A stretch of 64,000 bases of DNA, taken from positions 458,422-522,421 of the forward strand of contig NZ_JAJITC010000002.1 in assembly GCF_020881035.1 (NCBI RefSeq), given 5' to 3'. Origin of the DNA: Paraburkholderia translucens (GTDB lineage Bacteria; Pseudomonadota; Gammaproteobacteria; Burkholderiales; Burkholderiaceae). How positions within the stretch are numbered: the first letter of the stretch is position 1; each line of letters begins with the position of its first letter. Made by a program: the position numbers and the translations under genes. The notes beneath the pieces were generated by a model, which saw only the letters and a list, made by a program, of their open reading frames with translations, ran no database searches and was not told the origin of the DNA. Below are positions 27,788 through 37,800 of the stretch, in pieces.

Positions 27788-28807
27788 CTACTGCTGACTC
27801 AGCGTCATGGACAGCAGCCGCGCCGTGATGTCGACGATCGGGATCACGCGGCTGTAGGCCATGCGGGTCGGCCCAATCACGCCGAGCGTGCCGACGATCT
27901 TTCCGTTCACCTCGTACGGCGCGGTGACGACGCTCATTTCCTCGATCGGCACCAGAGTCGATTCGCCGCCGATGAAAATCTGCACCCCCGCCGCATGACT
28001 CGACACGTCGAGCAACTGAAGGAGGCTGGTCTTCTGGTCGAACACATCGAACAGCTTGCGCAGGCGCGCCATGTCCGACGAAAGGTCGGCGACTTCGAGC
28101 AGATTGCGCTCGCCCGAGATCAGCACGGTCTCGCCGGTGTCGGAATCGTCGGTGCTCGCGGTGACGGCCGCGTGCATGAGCGAGGTCATGTCGCCGCGCA
28201 GTTCGTCGATTTCCTCGCGCAGGCGGCGGCGCACTTCGTCGAACGACAGGCCCGCGAAGTGCGCGTTGATGTAATTGGAGGCTTCCACGAGCTGCGACGG
28301 CGAAAAGTCGCGCTGGGTAGCGAGGATGCGGTTTTGCACGTCGCCTTCGGGCGTCACGATGATCAGCAGAATGCGCTTGTCGGACAGGCGCATGAATTCG
28401 ATCTGCTTGAACACGTGGCTGCGGCGCGGCGTAAGCACCACGCCGGCGAACTGCGAGAGGTTGGACAGCACGCTCGCCGCCGCGGCGACGATCTTCTGCG
28501 GCTCGCCCGCCTGCAGCGTGGTCTTGACGGTGCGCATCACCGCTTCCTCGTCGGCGGCGGATTCGACCGTCAACATCGTGTCGACGAACAGACGGTAGCC
28601 GCGCGGCGTCGGAATGCGCCCCGCCGAAGTATGCGGACTGATCACGAGCCCCAGATCCTCGAGGTCGGACATCACGTTGCGAATCGTGGCCGGACTCAGT
28701 TCGAGGCCCGAATAACGCGACAGCGTGCGCGAGCCGACCGGCTGACCTTCGGCGATGTAGCGCTCGATCAGCGTTTTGAGGAGGGTTTGTGCGCGAGGAT
28801 CTAGCAT
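27788..28807 (-). CDS. hrcA: Heat-inducible transcription repressor HrcA
   Basis: A protein of 339 residues from the ATG complementary to 28805-28807. The winged-helix N-terminus has [40 protein letters not shown] and [21 protein letters not shown], which is diagnostic. The C-terminal domain ends in a thermosensor-like region. HrcA usually represses groESL and dnaKJ through CIRCE elements. I found no canonical CIRCE in this window, so its target here is probably elsewhere. It is divergent from nadK. No ribosome site is apparent. Confidence 0.95.
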   Translation of the reverse strand: MLDPRAQTLLKTLIERYIAEGQPVGSRTLSRYSGLELSPATIRNVMSDLEDLGLVISPHTSAGRIPTPRGYRLFVDTMLTVESAADEEAVMRTVKTTLQAGEPQKIVAAAASVLSNLSQFAGVVLTPRRSHVFKQIEFMRLSDKRILLIIVTPEGDVQNRILATQRDFSPSQLVEASNYINAHFAGLSFDEVRRRLREEIDELRGDMTSLMHAAVTASTDDSDTGETVLISGERNLLEVADLSSDMARLRKLFDVFDQKTSLLQLLDVSSHAAGVQIFIGGESTLVPIEEMSVVTAPYEVNGKIVGTLGVIGPTRMAYSRVIPIVDITARLLSMTLSQQ

Positions 28808-29017
28808 GACGAAAAATTTTAGCTCAATGGCACCGCAGCCGCGAGCGCCCGCGGCGCCCGCTCCCGCCAAATGCGTGGCCGTCGGCAGGCTCGCATGTCA
28901 TCAGGTCTTCACCATTCTAACGATAATCGCAACCTACGCAGACGCCGCGTGTGCGGCAAACCACTACCGGGTTGGTCTGCGATTCTTTTCAGGCCCCAGC
29001 TATGGTGTAATGCCGGC

Positions 29018-29920
29018 ATGCAAGTGACCAGCCAGTTCAAGACCGTCGCGCTCGTGGGGCGCAGCAATACGCCAGGCATCGGCGAGCCGCTCACCGAACT
29101 CGCCGCGTGCATTGCGAAGCTCGGCCTCGAAGTCGTGTTCGAAGCCGACACCGCTGCCGAAATCGGTGTGACCGACTACCCGACGCTGCCTCCCGGTGAG
29201 ATCGGCGCGCGCGCCGACGTCGCCGTGGTGCTCGGCGGCGACGGCACGATGCTTGGCATCGGTCGCCAGCTCGCGCCGTATCGCACGCCCTTGATCGGCA
29301 TCAATCACGGGAGGCTCGGCTTCATCACCGACATTCCGATTTCCGACATGCGCGAGACCGTGCCGCAGATGCTGTCCGGCAATTTCGAGCGCGAGGAGCG
29401 CATGCTGCTGGAAGCGCGCATCGTGCGCGATGGCACGCCGATCTATCACGCGCTCGCGTTCAACGACGTGGTGGTCAACCGTAGCGGCTTCTCGGGCATG
29501 GCGGAACTGCGCGTGTCGGTCGACGGACGCTTCATGTACAACCAGCGCTCGGACGGCCTGATCGTCGCGACGCCGACCGGCTCGACCGCGTACTCGCTGT
29601 CGTCGCAGGGGCCGATCCTGCATCCGCAACTGCAGGGCATCGTGCTCGTGCCGATTGCGCCGCACGCATTGTCGAACCGGCCGATCGTGCTGCCGGACGA
29701 ATCGAAGGTCAGCATCCAGATCGTCTCCGGGCGCGAAGTCAACGTTAATTTCGACATGCAGTCATTCACGTCGCTGGAGCTCGGCGACACGATCGAAGTT
29801 CGCCGCTCGCGTCACACGGTGCCGATTCTGCATCCTGTCGGCTACAGCTATTACGCGACGCTGCGCAAGAAGCTGCACTGGCACGAGTACCCGTCGCACG
29901 AAGAAGACCCGAGGCCCTGA
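29018..29920 (+). CDS. nadK: NAD kinase NadK
   Basis: A protein of 300 residues. [16 protein letters not shown] precedes the catalytic GGDGTM motif ([14 protein letters not shown]). [20 protein letters not shown] and [20 protein letters not shown] follow. It phosphorylates NAD to NADP. A TGTAAT lies six bases before the ATG and no ribosome site is visible, so a very short leader is possible. recN starts 67 bp after it. Confidence 0.96.
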   Translation: MQVTSQFKTVALVGRSNTPGIGEPLTELAACIAKLGLEVVFEADTAAEIGVTDYPTLPPGEIGARADVAVVLGGDGTMLGIGRQLAPYRTPLIGINHGRLGFITDIPISDMRETVPQMLSGNFEREERMLLEARIVRDGTPIYHALAFNDVVVNRSGFSGMAELRVSVDGRFMYNQRSDGLIVATPTGSTAYSLSSQGPILHPQLQGIVLVPIAPHALSNRPIVLPDESKVSIQIVSGREVNVNFDMQSFTSLELGDTIEVRRSRHTVPILHPVGYSYYATLRKKLHWHEYPSHEEDPRP

Positions 29921-29987
29921 GCGGCGCGTTCAAGCGCGCGCGCCGCCGCGGCCGTGACCCGAATCCCAAGCTCACCCGACGACCTCC

Positions 29988-31655
29988 ATGCTTCGCCACC
30001 TCTCGATACGCGACTTCGTCATCGTCGCCGCGCTCGATCTCGAATTCGACAGCGGCTTTACCGTTTTCTCGGGCGAAACCGGCGCCGGCAAGTCGATTCT
30101 GATCGACGCGCTCGCACTCGCGCTCGGCGCGCGCGCCGAGGCAAGCGTCGTGCGCACCGGCCAGAGCCGTGCCGACATCACCGCGGAGTTCGAGACGCAC
30201 GCGCTCGTCGATCAATGGCTCGACGCGCAGGCGCTCGGCGCAGCCGACGACGGCCAGCACGGCGGTACGGTGATGCTGCGGCGAGTGGTTGACGCGAGCG
30301 GCCGCTCGCGCGCATTCATCAACGGTACGGCGGCCACGCTCGCGCAGTTGCGCGAGGTCGGCGAAATGCTGGTGGACATTCACGGCCAGCACGCGCACCA
30401 GTTGCTGATGCGCCCGGACGCGCAGCGCGAGCTGTTCGACACGCATGCGGGCCTGTCCGAGATGGCCGCCGCGGTCACGCGCGCATGGCGCACGTGGCGC
30501 GACAAGGCGCAAGCGGTCGAGCACGCGCAGACGCGCGATCGCGAGCTGCAACTCGAGCGCGAGCGACTCGCGTGGCAGCTCGCCGAGCTCGACAAGCTCG
30601 CGCCGCAACCGGGCGAATGGGAAGAAGTGAACACCGAGCATCGGCGGCTGTCGCATTCGGCGAATCTGATCGACGGCGTGCAGGGCGCGCTCGGTGCGCT
30701 GTCGGAATCGGACGACGCGATGATCACGCATCTCGGCTCGATCGTGACGAAGGTGCGCGACCTCGCGGAGATCGACCCGGCCCTGAACGACGTGCTCGCC
30801 GCGCTCGAACCGGCGGAAATCCAGTTGCAGGAAGCGGCGTATTCGCTGAGCCATTACGCGCAGAAGCTCGAGCTCGATCCCGAGCGGCTCGCGCAAGTCG
30901 AAAAGCGCCTCGACGCGCTGCACTCGGCCGCGCGCAAATTCCGCTTGCAACCCGAGACGCTCCCCGAAGAACACGAAGCGCGCCGCAAGCAATTGGCCGC
31001 GCTCGACGCGGCCGCCGACCTCGACGGCCTGCGCGCCGCCGAGGCGCAAGCGAAGGAAGCGTTCGTCGCGGAGGCGAAAAAGCTGTCGAAGGCGCGAGCG
31101 AAAGCGGGCAAGGCGCTCGGCGAGGCGGTCACGACCGGCATGCAGGAACTGTCGATGAAAGGCGGCAGCTTCGAAGTCGCGCTGGTGCCGCTGCCCGAAG
31201 GCGGCGCGCATGGGCTCGAGCAGATCGAGTTTCGCGTTGCCGGTCACGCCGGCGTGCCGCTGCGGCCGCTCGCGAAAGTTGCGTCCGGCGGCGAGCTGGC
31301 GCGTATCAGTCTTGCGCTCGCGGTGATCGCGAGCACGGCCAGCCCGACACCGACGCTGATCTTCGACGAAGTGGACACCGGTATCGGTGGCGCCGTGGCC
31401 GAAGTGGTCGGGCGGCTGCTGCAACAGCTCGGCGAGGCGCGCCAGGTGTTGTGCGTGACCCATCTGCCGCAGGTCGCCGCGCGCGGCGATCATCATTTCC
31501 AGGTCGCAAAGACCGGCGACGGCAAGGGCGGCACGCTCAGCAGCGTGACCTCGCTCGACAAGGCGAGCCGCATCGAGGAAGTCGCACGCATGCTCGGCGG
31601 CCTCGAAATCACCGCGACCACGCGCAAGCACGCAAAGGAAATGCTGACCGCCTGA
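29988..31655 (+). CDS. recN: DNA repair protein RecN
   Basis: A protein of 555 residues, an SMC-like ATPase. The N-terminus has SIRDFVIVAALDLEF and Walker A GETGAGKS, with VDIHGQHAHQLL later. A coiled coil spans about residues 150-370. The C-terminus has the ABC signature SGGELARISLAL and Walker B PTLIFDEVDTGIGG, then VLCVTHLPQVAA. RecN holds broken ends together during recombination repair. The nadK-recN order is conserved in many proteobacteria. It is convergent with glnE. Confidence 0.95.
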   Translation: MLRHLSIRDFVIVAALDLEFDSGFTVFSGETGAGKSILIDALALALGARAEASVVRTGQSRADITAEFETHALVDQWLDAQALGAADDGQHGGTVMLRRVVDASGRSRAFINGTAATLAQLREVGEMLVDIHGQHAHQLLMRPDAQRELFDTHAGLSEMAAAVTRAWRTWRDKAQAVEHAQTRDRELQLERERLAWQLAELDKLAPQPGEWEEVNTEHRRLSHSANLIDGVQGALGALSESDDAMITHLGSIVTKVRDLAEIDPALNDVLAALEPAEIQLQEAAYSLSHYAQKLELDPERLAQVEKRLDALHSAARKFRLQPETLPEEHEARRKQLAALDAAADLDGLRAAEAQAKEAFVAEAKKLSKARAKAGKALGEAVTTGMQELSMKGGSFEVALVPLPEGGAHGLEQIEFRVAGHAGVPLRPLAKVASGGELARISLALAVIASTASPTPTLIFDEVDTGIGGAVAEVVGRLLQQLGEARQVLCVTHLPQVAARGDHHFQVAKTGDGKGGTLSSVTSLDKASRIEEVARMLGGLEITATTRKHAKEMLTA

Positions 31656-31695
31656 GCTTGCGCCGCGTGCAGGCCACGACATATGGCCTGGGCCG

Positions 31696-31755
31696 GCGTG
31701 GCCGGGACGTCACACCCATCCCGGCCACGCGTGACGCGCTACGCAAGGCGCGTCA
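31696..31755. terminator. Two GC-rich inverted repeats between convergent recN and glnE
   Basis: GCGTGGCCGGGA (31696-31707) pairs perfectly with TCCCGGCCACGC (31719-31730). TGACGCGC (31732-31739) pairs with GCGCGTCA (31748-31755). Neither has a T-tract, but their position between two stops suggests a bidirectional end signal. Confidence 0.5.
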
Positions 31756-31761
31756 GCAACG

Positions 31762-34557
31762 TCACCCGAACACCCTCTTCCACAACGCCAGCACCGCTTC
31801 GCGTTCGGTCGCGACCAGCGCGGGATCGACCCGCGCCTTCTCCATCCCGTCGAGCCGCAGCGTGTGCTGCAGCTTGCGATACCGCCGATACGCGGCGCCG
31901 ACCGTCTCCGCTTCCACCTCGCTCATCAGCCCGAAACGCGACACCTCGCGCAGCAGCGCGATATTGCCGGTATTGCGAATCAGCTCGGGATCGCGCGCCG
32001 CATGCAGCAGCACCCAGTACTGCACGGTGAACTCGATATCGACCATTCCGCCGCGGTCGTGCTTGAGGTCGAACAGCGCCGGCGTATGGTTCGGGTGTCC
32101 CGCCTCGACACGCGCGCGCATCTCGACGATCTCCTTCGCGAGCGGCGGCGCTTCGCGCGGCGTCGTCAGCACCTGTTCGCGGATTGCCTCGAACTTCGCG
32201 CCGATCTCCGTATCGCCCGCGCAGTAGCGTGCACGCGTCAGCGCCTGGTGCTCCCACACCCACGCGGTGTTCGCCGCGTCGCCCTCGCGCAGCTGGTAGC
32301 GGCGAAACGCGTCGAGATCGGTGACGAGCAGGCCCGACTCGCCATTCGGCCGCAGCCGCAGATCGACGTCGAACAGCGTGCCGGCGCCGGTCGCGGTCGT
32401 GAGCCACGTGATTAGGCGCCGCGTATAGGTGGCGTAGACGTCGGCCGCGGCATCGTCGGGATCGTCGTACAGGAAGATCAGATCGAGGTCCGACGCGTAG
32501 CCGAGCTCCTTGCCGCCCAGCTTGCCGTAGGCGATCACCGCGAAGCGCGGCGCGTCGCGGTGACGTTTGGGCAGTTGCTTCCACACGGCTTCGAGCGTCA
32601 CGTCGAGCACCGCGTCGGCCAGCGCGGACAGCTGGTCGCTGACGTGCTCGACGGAGAGCTTGCCGGCCAGATCGATGAGCAGAATGCGAAACACCTCGGC
32701 CTGATGAGCGTGGCGCAACAGATCCATCTGCTGCTCGACGCCGTCGGCGGCCGCGAGCCGCCGGCGCAGCGTACGCTTGAATTCGGGCCAGTCGAACGGA
32801 CTGTTGATCGCCTCGCCGTCGAGCAGCTCGTCGAGCAGTTGCGGATGGCGGATCAGATAGCCGGCCGCCCAGCGCGAGCCGCCCAGCACCGACAGCACCT
32901 GGTGGAGCGCCTGCGGATACTCGGTGAGCAGCGCCAGATACGCGCCGCGCCGGCTCACCGTCTCGAGCAGATCGAAAAAGCGCGCGACGGTATCGCCGCG
33001 GCGCCCGGCCGGCTCCAGCGTGCGCGCGGCTTCGAGCGCGCGCTGCGCGACGATATCGAAACGCTGCCGGCTGCGCTCGTTCAGGCCCGCGTAGCGCGAC
33101 GAGCGCCACACCGCCTGCAGCCGCGCGAGCAGCGCGCCGGGCTCGGCCACCCCCAGTTCGACGAGGCGCTCGCGCAGCGCGTCCTCGGCGCTGTCGTCGG
33201 CCAGCGCACTGCTCCACACCCATGCGGCCGCGCCGTCTTCGGGCGCGGCGCAACCGTCGCGACCGCCCACCTTGTCGGCGAAAATCTGGTCGAACTGCTG
33301 TTCGACGAACTCGCGATGCGCGTCGAGCTTCGTCATCAATTGTGAATAGTCGTCGCAACCCATCGTGCGCGCGAGCGCCACGCGGTCTTCGTCATCGACG
33401 GGCATCGCGTGGGTCTGCGCGTCGTTGCGGTATTGCAGACGATGCTCGAGCTCGCGCAGAAAGCGGTACGCCTGCGACAGCTTCAGGCAGACCGACGAGT
33501 CCATCAGCCCGTGAGTCGCCGCGTGGCGCAGTACCGCGAGCGTCGGCCGCACGCGAAAGCCGGCGTCCTGGCCGCCGCGGATCAGCTGGAACACCTGCGC
33601 GCTGAATTCGATTTCGCGGATACCGCCGCGGCCGAGCTTGATGTCGTCGGCCTTGTCGGGGCGCATCGAGGCGCGGCGCTGCGCCTCCTGGCGAATCTGC
33701 AGATGCAGCGCGCGAATCGCGCTGATCACGCCGAAGTCGAGATAGCGTCGATAGACGAACGGCGTGACGATCGCGTCGAGCTGCTTGTGCAGCCGCTGCG
33801 CCGCGGCGCTCGCCCCCTCGGATACGAGCCGCCCCTTGATCCACGCGTAGCGCTCCCACTCCCGCCCCTGCACGTAGAAATATTCTTCGAGCATGCCGAG
33901 GCTGCACACGAGCGGCCCCGAATCGCCGTTCGGCCGCAGACGCATGTCGACGCGAAATACATAGCCGTCGGCGGTGACTTCGGCGAGCGCGCCGATCAGC
34001 CGCTTGCCGAGACGCGTGAAGAACTCCTGGGTCGCGATCGGCGAGCGTTGGCCGCCGGCGGTCTCGCCGTCGTCCTCATAAACGAAGATCAGGTCGATGT
34101 CCGACGATACGTTCAGCTCGCGCCCACCGAGCTTGCCCATACCGACCACGCCGAGCGAGAGCCGTTCGCCCTGCGTGCCGCGCGGCTCGCCGTACAGCGC
34201 CTCGAGCTCGGCGCTCAGCACCGCCAGCGCGCGCTGGATCGTCGCTTCCGCGAGATCGGTCATCGCGCCGGTGACTTCGGCGATATCGGCCTCGCCGGCC
34301 AGATCGCGCTCCATCACCGCGCAGAACACTTCGGTGCGTAGCTGGCGCAGCGCGCGCTTCAGCGCGTCTTCGTTGAGCGGAGCACCGGCTGGCCCCGCCG
34401 CCTCGGCACACAATGCATCGAGACGCGCGTCGATGCGCTCGCGCGTCAGCGGCTCGTCGGCAAGCGCGCTGACACGCGCGACGAGTTGCGGGCGGGCCGC
34501 GGCAGCACGCGCGGCGTAGTGCGAATAGCTGGAACTGAGGAGAATGGCGTCAGTCAT
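31762..34557 (-). CDS. glnE: Bifunctional glutamine synthetase adenylyltransferase/deadenylase GlnE
   Basis: A protein of 931 residues with the duplicated architecture of GlnE. The first nucleotidyltransferase domain has VGMGKLGGRELNVSSDIDLI near residue 150. The second has AYGKLGGKELGYASDLDLI near residue 685. The first is the deadenylylating and the second the adenylylating domain in E. coli. It adjusts glutamine synthetase activity to nitrogen status with PII. Size and both D-x-D sites are intact. It is divergent from the large AsmA-like gene. Confidence 0.96.
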   Translation of the reverse strand: MTDAILLSSSYSHYAARAAAARPQLVARVSALADEPLTRERIDARLDALCAEAAGPAGAPLNEDALKRALRQLRTEVFCAVMERDLAGEADIAEVTGAMTDLAEATIQRALAVLSAELEALYGEPRGTQGERLSLGVVGMGKLGGRELNVSSDIDLIFVYEDDGETAGGQRSPIATQEFFTRLGKRLIGALAEVTADGYVFRVDMRLRPNGDSGPLVCSLGMLEEYFYVQGREWERYAWIKGRLVSEGASAAAQRLHKQLDAIVTPFVYRRYLDFGVISAIRALHLQIRQEAQRRASMRPDKADDIKLGRGGIREIEFSAQVFQLIRGGQDAGFRVRPTLAVLRHAATHGLMDSSVCLKLSQAYRFLRELEHRLQYRNDAQTHAMPVDDEDRVALARTMGCDDYSQLMTKLDAHREFVEQQFDQIFADKVGGRDGCAAPEDGAAAWVWSSALADDSAEDALRERLVELGVAEPGALLARLQAVWRSSRYAGLNERSRQRFDIVAQRALEAARTLEPAGRRGDTVARFFDLLETVSRRGAYLALLTEYPQALHQVLSVLGGSRWAAGYLIRHPQLLDELLDGEAINSPFDWPEFKRTLRRRLAAADGVEQQMDLLRHAHQAEVFRILLIDLAGKLSVEHVSDQLSALADAVLDVTLEAVWKQLPKRHRDAPRFAVIAYGKLGGKELGYASDLDLIFLYDDPDDAAADVYATYTRRLITWLTTATGAGTLFDVDLRLRPNGESGLLVTDLDAFRRYQLREGDAANTAWVWEHQALTRARYCAGDTEIGAKFEAIREQVLTTPREAPPLAKEIVEMRARVEAGHPNHTPALFDLKHDRGGMVDIEFTVQYWVLLHAARDPELIRNTGNIALLREVSRFGLMSEVEAETVGAAYRRYRKLQHTLRLDGMEKARVDPALVATEREAVLALWKRVFG

Positions 34558-34832
34558 CGAAAATCTGGCTCGCTCGTTGCATGATTGTATTTGCGCGGCG
34601 GTTTTAGACGGTGTCCGGATGTCGTCACGAAGTCGTCGTCGTAGCGTTCTGTTGAGTCATCGGCACACGGCGACAAGCGCGCCGAAGTCCGCCCCGGATG
34701 CCTTCGCGCAAGGCCCCTCGCGGTCCGCGAGGCAGCGTGCGGACAGGGTTTGCAGGAGGCCCGCCGACGCTTTGCCGTGTGTTACATTTCGTCGTTAACT
34801 CGCAAAACTACCATACGCCCAGCCGCCGCAGC

Positions 34833-37800
34833 ATGTCCGAGCGAAACGAATCCGCCGACCCGCAAGACCCATCGCAGGTCCGGCATCTGCGCGGAAGCGA
34901 CCACATTGTGCTGCGTCGGACGTTGCGCGTGCTCGCCACGCTCGCACTCGTCCTCTATTTCATCGCGACCGGACTGTTCCTCGGCTTGCGCTACGTGGTG
35001 CTGCCGCGCGCCGATCTCTTCCGGCCGCGCATCGAAGCCGCCGTCTCCGACGCCCTGAACGCCCAATTCACGATCGGCCGCCTCGCGCCGCACTGGAGCG
35101 GCTTCCAGCCGGGGCTCGACGTTACGAACCTCGTCATCCGCGACCACGACGGCCGACCCGCGCTGACGATTCCGCACGCCACGGCGACGATGTCCTGGCG
35201 CTCGCTATGGCTGTTTCATCCTGCGCTGTCGAGTCTGATCGTCGATCAGCCGGACGTGCTGGTGTCGCGCAGCGAGGACGGCGTGCTGTCAGTCGCGGGC
35301 GTGCCGGTGCCGACGCGCCACAGCGGCAACGCCATACTGACCACCTGGCTGCTGCGCCAGCAGGCGATCGTGGTGCGCGGCGGGGTGCTGCGCTGGCGCG
35401 ACGCGACTCGCAAGGAGCCCGAACTCGCGCTGCGCGACATCCGCATCGCGATCCTCAATGACGGCTACGACCACCGCATGGCGCTGCAGGCGCCGCCCGA
35501 CGGCCAGGTGCTGAAAGGCCCGATCGATTTCCGCATGCACTTCCGTCACGCCCTGCTCTCCGCAATCGGCAAACCGATCAACTGGAACGGCCAGGCGTAC
35601 GTCTCGACGGGCCCGGTCGATCTGCCAACGCTCGCGCGCTACGTCGCATTCCCGATCGAGACGTTCGCCGGCCGCGTCGACAATGCAATCTGGATCGACT
35701 TCCGCGAAGGCCGCATGACCGAGGCGACCGGCCAGCTGGACGGCAACGACGTCGCGCTGCGCGTGCACCCGACCCAGCCGAAGCTGCTCCTGCCGGTCGC
35801 CCATTTTCGATGGCGCGTAGGAGCAGGCGAAGGCGACTACACGCTGCAGCTGTCGGACCTGAGAGCCGAGCTCGGCCAGCCGCCGCTCGAAGACGGCACC
35901 CCGCTCACGCGCATCCTGCACTTCGAGACCCTCGACGGCCGCTACCGAACCGCATCGCTCCAGCATGGGCAGCTTTTGAGAGTCAGCGGCGATCGCGTCG
36001 ATCTCGGGATCCTCGCCGAATTCAGCCGCGCGCTGCCGCTGCCGCGGCGCCTGTTGAATGAACTCGTGCGTATCAATCCGCGCGGGCTCGTCGCGAACTA
36101 TGTCATCGAGGTCGAGCGCAGCAAGCCGGAATCCGGCGAGTTCGGCGGCGACCGGCGGCCGGCGGGTTCGGAGCCGATCGAGCGTTATCGCTTCAAGGGC
36201 GATCTGCAGGGCATCAGCTTCGCCGCCCAGGAACCGGGGCCGGGCCTCACGCCGCGCGGACACCCGCGCGCCGGCGTCCCCGGCATCGAAAACCTGTGGG
36301 GCAATGTCGACGCCGACGAAAAAGGCGGCCGCGCGAACCTCGACACGTCCGACGTTGCGATCACGCTGCCAGGCGTGTTCGACGATCCGCGCCTCACGTT
36401 CGCCCATCTGCACGGCCGCGCCGACTGGACGATGGGTGCGAAGGCGCCGGGCGACACGCGTCCGGCGTTCGCGGTCAAGCTCAACGATTTCGGCGTATCG
36501 AACCCGGACGTCGAGGCCACCGTGACCGCGAGTTACAGCAATCCCGGCCACGGCCGCGGGTCGCTCGACCTGAAGGCCGACTTCCAGCGCGCGCAGGTCA
36601 CGCGCATTGCCCGCTATCTGCCCACAGCGGTCAGCGAAAAGCTGCGCATTTACCTCGGCCACGGATTGCAGGCTGGCGTGTCGCGTGGCGGCACGATCGA
36701 AGTGCACGGCGACCTGACCAAGTTCCCCTACGCGCGCGACCCCGACGCCGGGATCTTCCACATCGTCGCGCCCGTCACTGGCGGCAAATTCGATCCAACG
36801 CCGTTCCCGCCCCGCAAGATGCGCAACGGCACGCCAAACGTGTGGCCGCCGCTCGACGGCATCGACGGCGTGTTCGAGCTCAAGCAGAACCTGCTGCGCT
36901 TCGACATCGACCGGGGGCGCTACAAGCGCGTCGCGCTGACCGGCGTGAACGGCCGCATCGACGATCTCGGCACGAGAGGCTCGAACCTGATCATCCAGGG
37001 CAACGGCCGCGGCCCGCTCGCGGACATGCTCGACTACGTGAACGGCAGCTCGCTCGGCATCATGGCGCGGCATCAGACCGAGAAGATCCGTGCCGAAGGG
37101 TCGGCGTCGCTGGCGCTGAAGCTGACGATCCCGCGCACGCCGAAGCCGCATATCGGCGTCGAAGGCGCGCTCGGCTTCCAGAACAACCGCCTGAGCGCGA
37201 ACAACGTGCCGCCGCTGTCGCAGCTCACCGGCCGGGTGCGTTTCACGGAGCGTTCGGCCGAGACCGAGCGGCTCTCCGGGCGCTTCCTCGGCGGCGACGT
37301 GCACGCGAACGGCGGCTTTCGCCAGGATGGCACGTACGCGCTCGCGCTCAACGGCCACATCGCTGTCGCTGCCGCGCGCGAGCTGAATCTGCGTGGTCCG
37401 GCTACGCAGGTGCTCACGCATATGAGCGGCAGCGCGCCGTATGCGCTGAGCGTCACCGGCGTGAAGGGCCGCCTGCCGCAAGTCAGCGCCAACTCCGATC
37501 TGACCGGGCTCGCGCTCGATTTTCCAGCGCCGTTCAAGAAGGCGGCCGGCACGCCGATGCCGCTCCGTTTCTCAGTCAATCCGGCGACGGCGCCGGGCGA
37601 AGCCGGCCTCGAGCGCGCCGAACTGACGTTCGGGCCGGTCGCCGCCGCGTACCTGCTGCGCTATCAGCCGAGGGTGCAGCCCAATACGCCACCCACCGTC
37701 GTGCGCGGCGCGATTGGTGTGAACCGCCCCGCCGACCTGCCGTCCGAGGGCGTGGTCGCCGCCGTCGACGTCAAGGAGTTCCATGCCGACGCCTGGCGTG

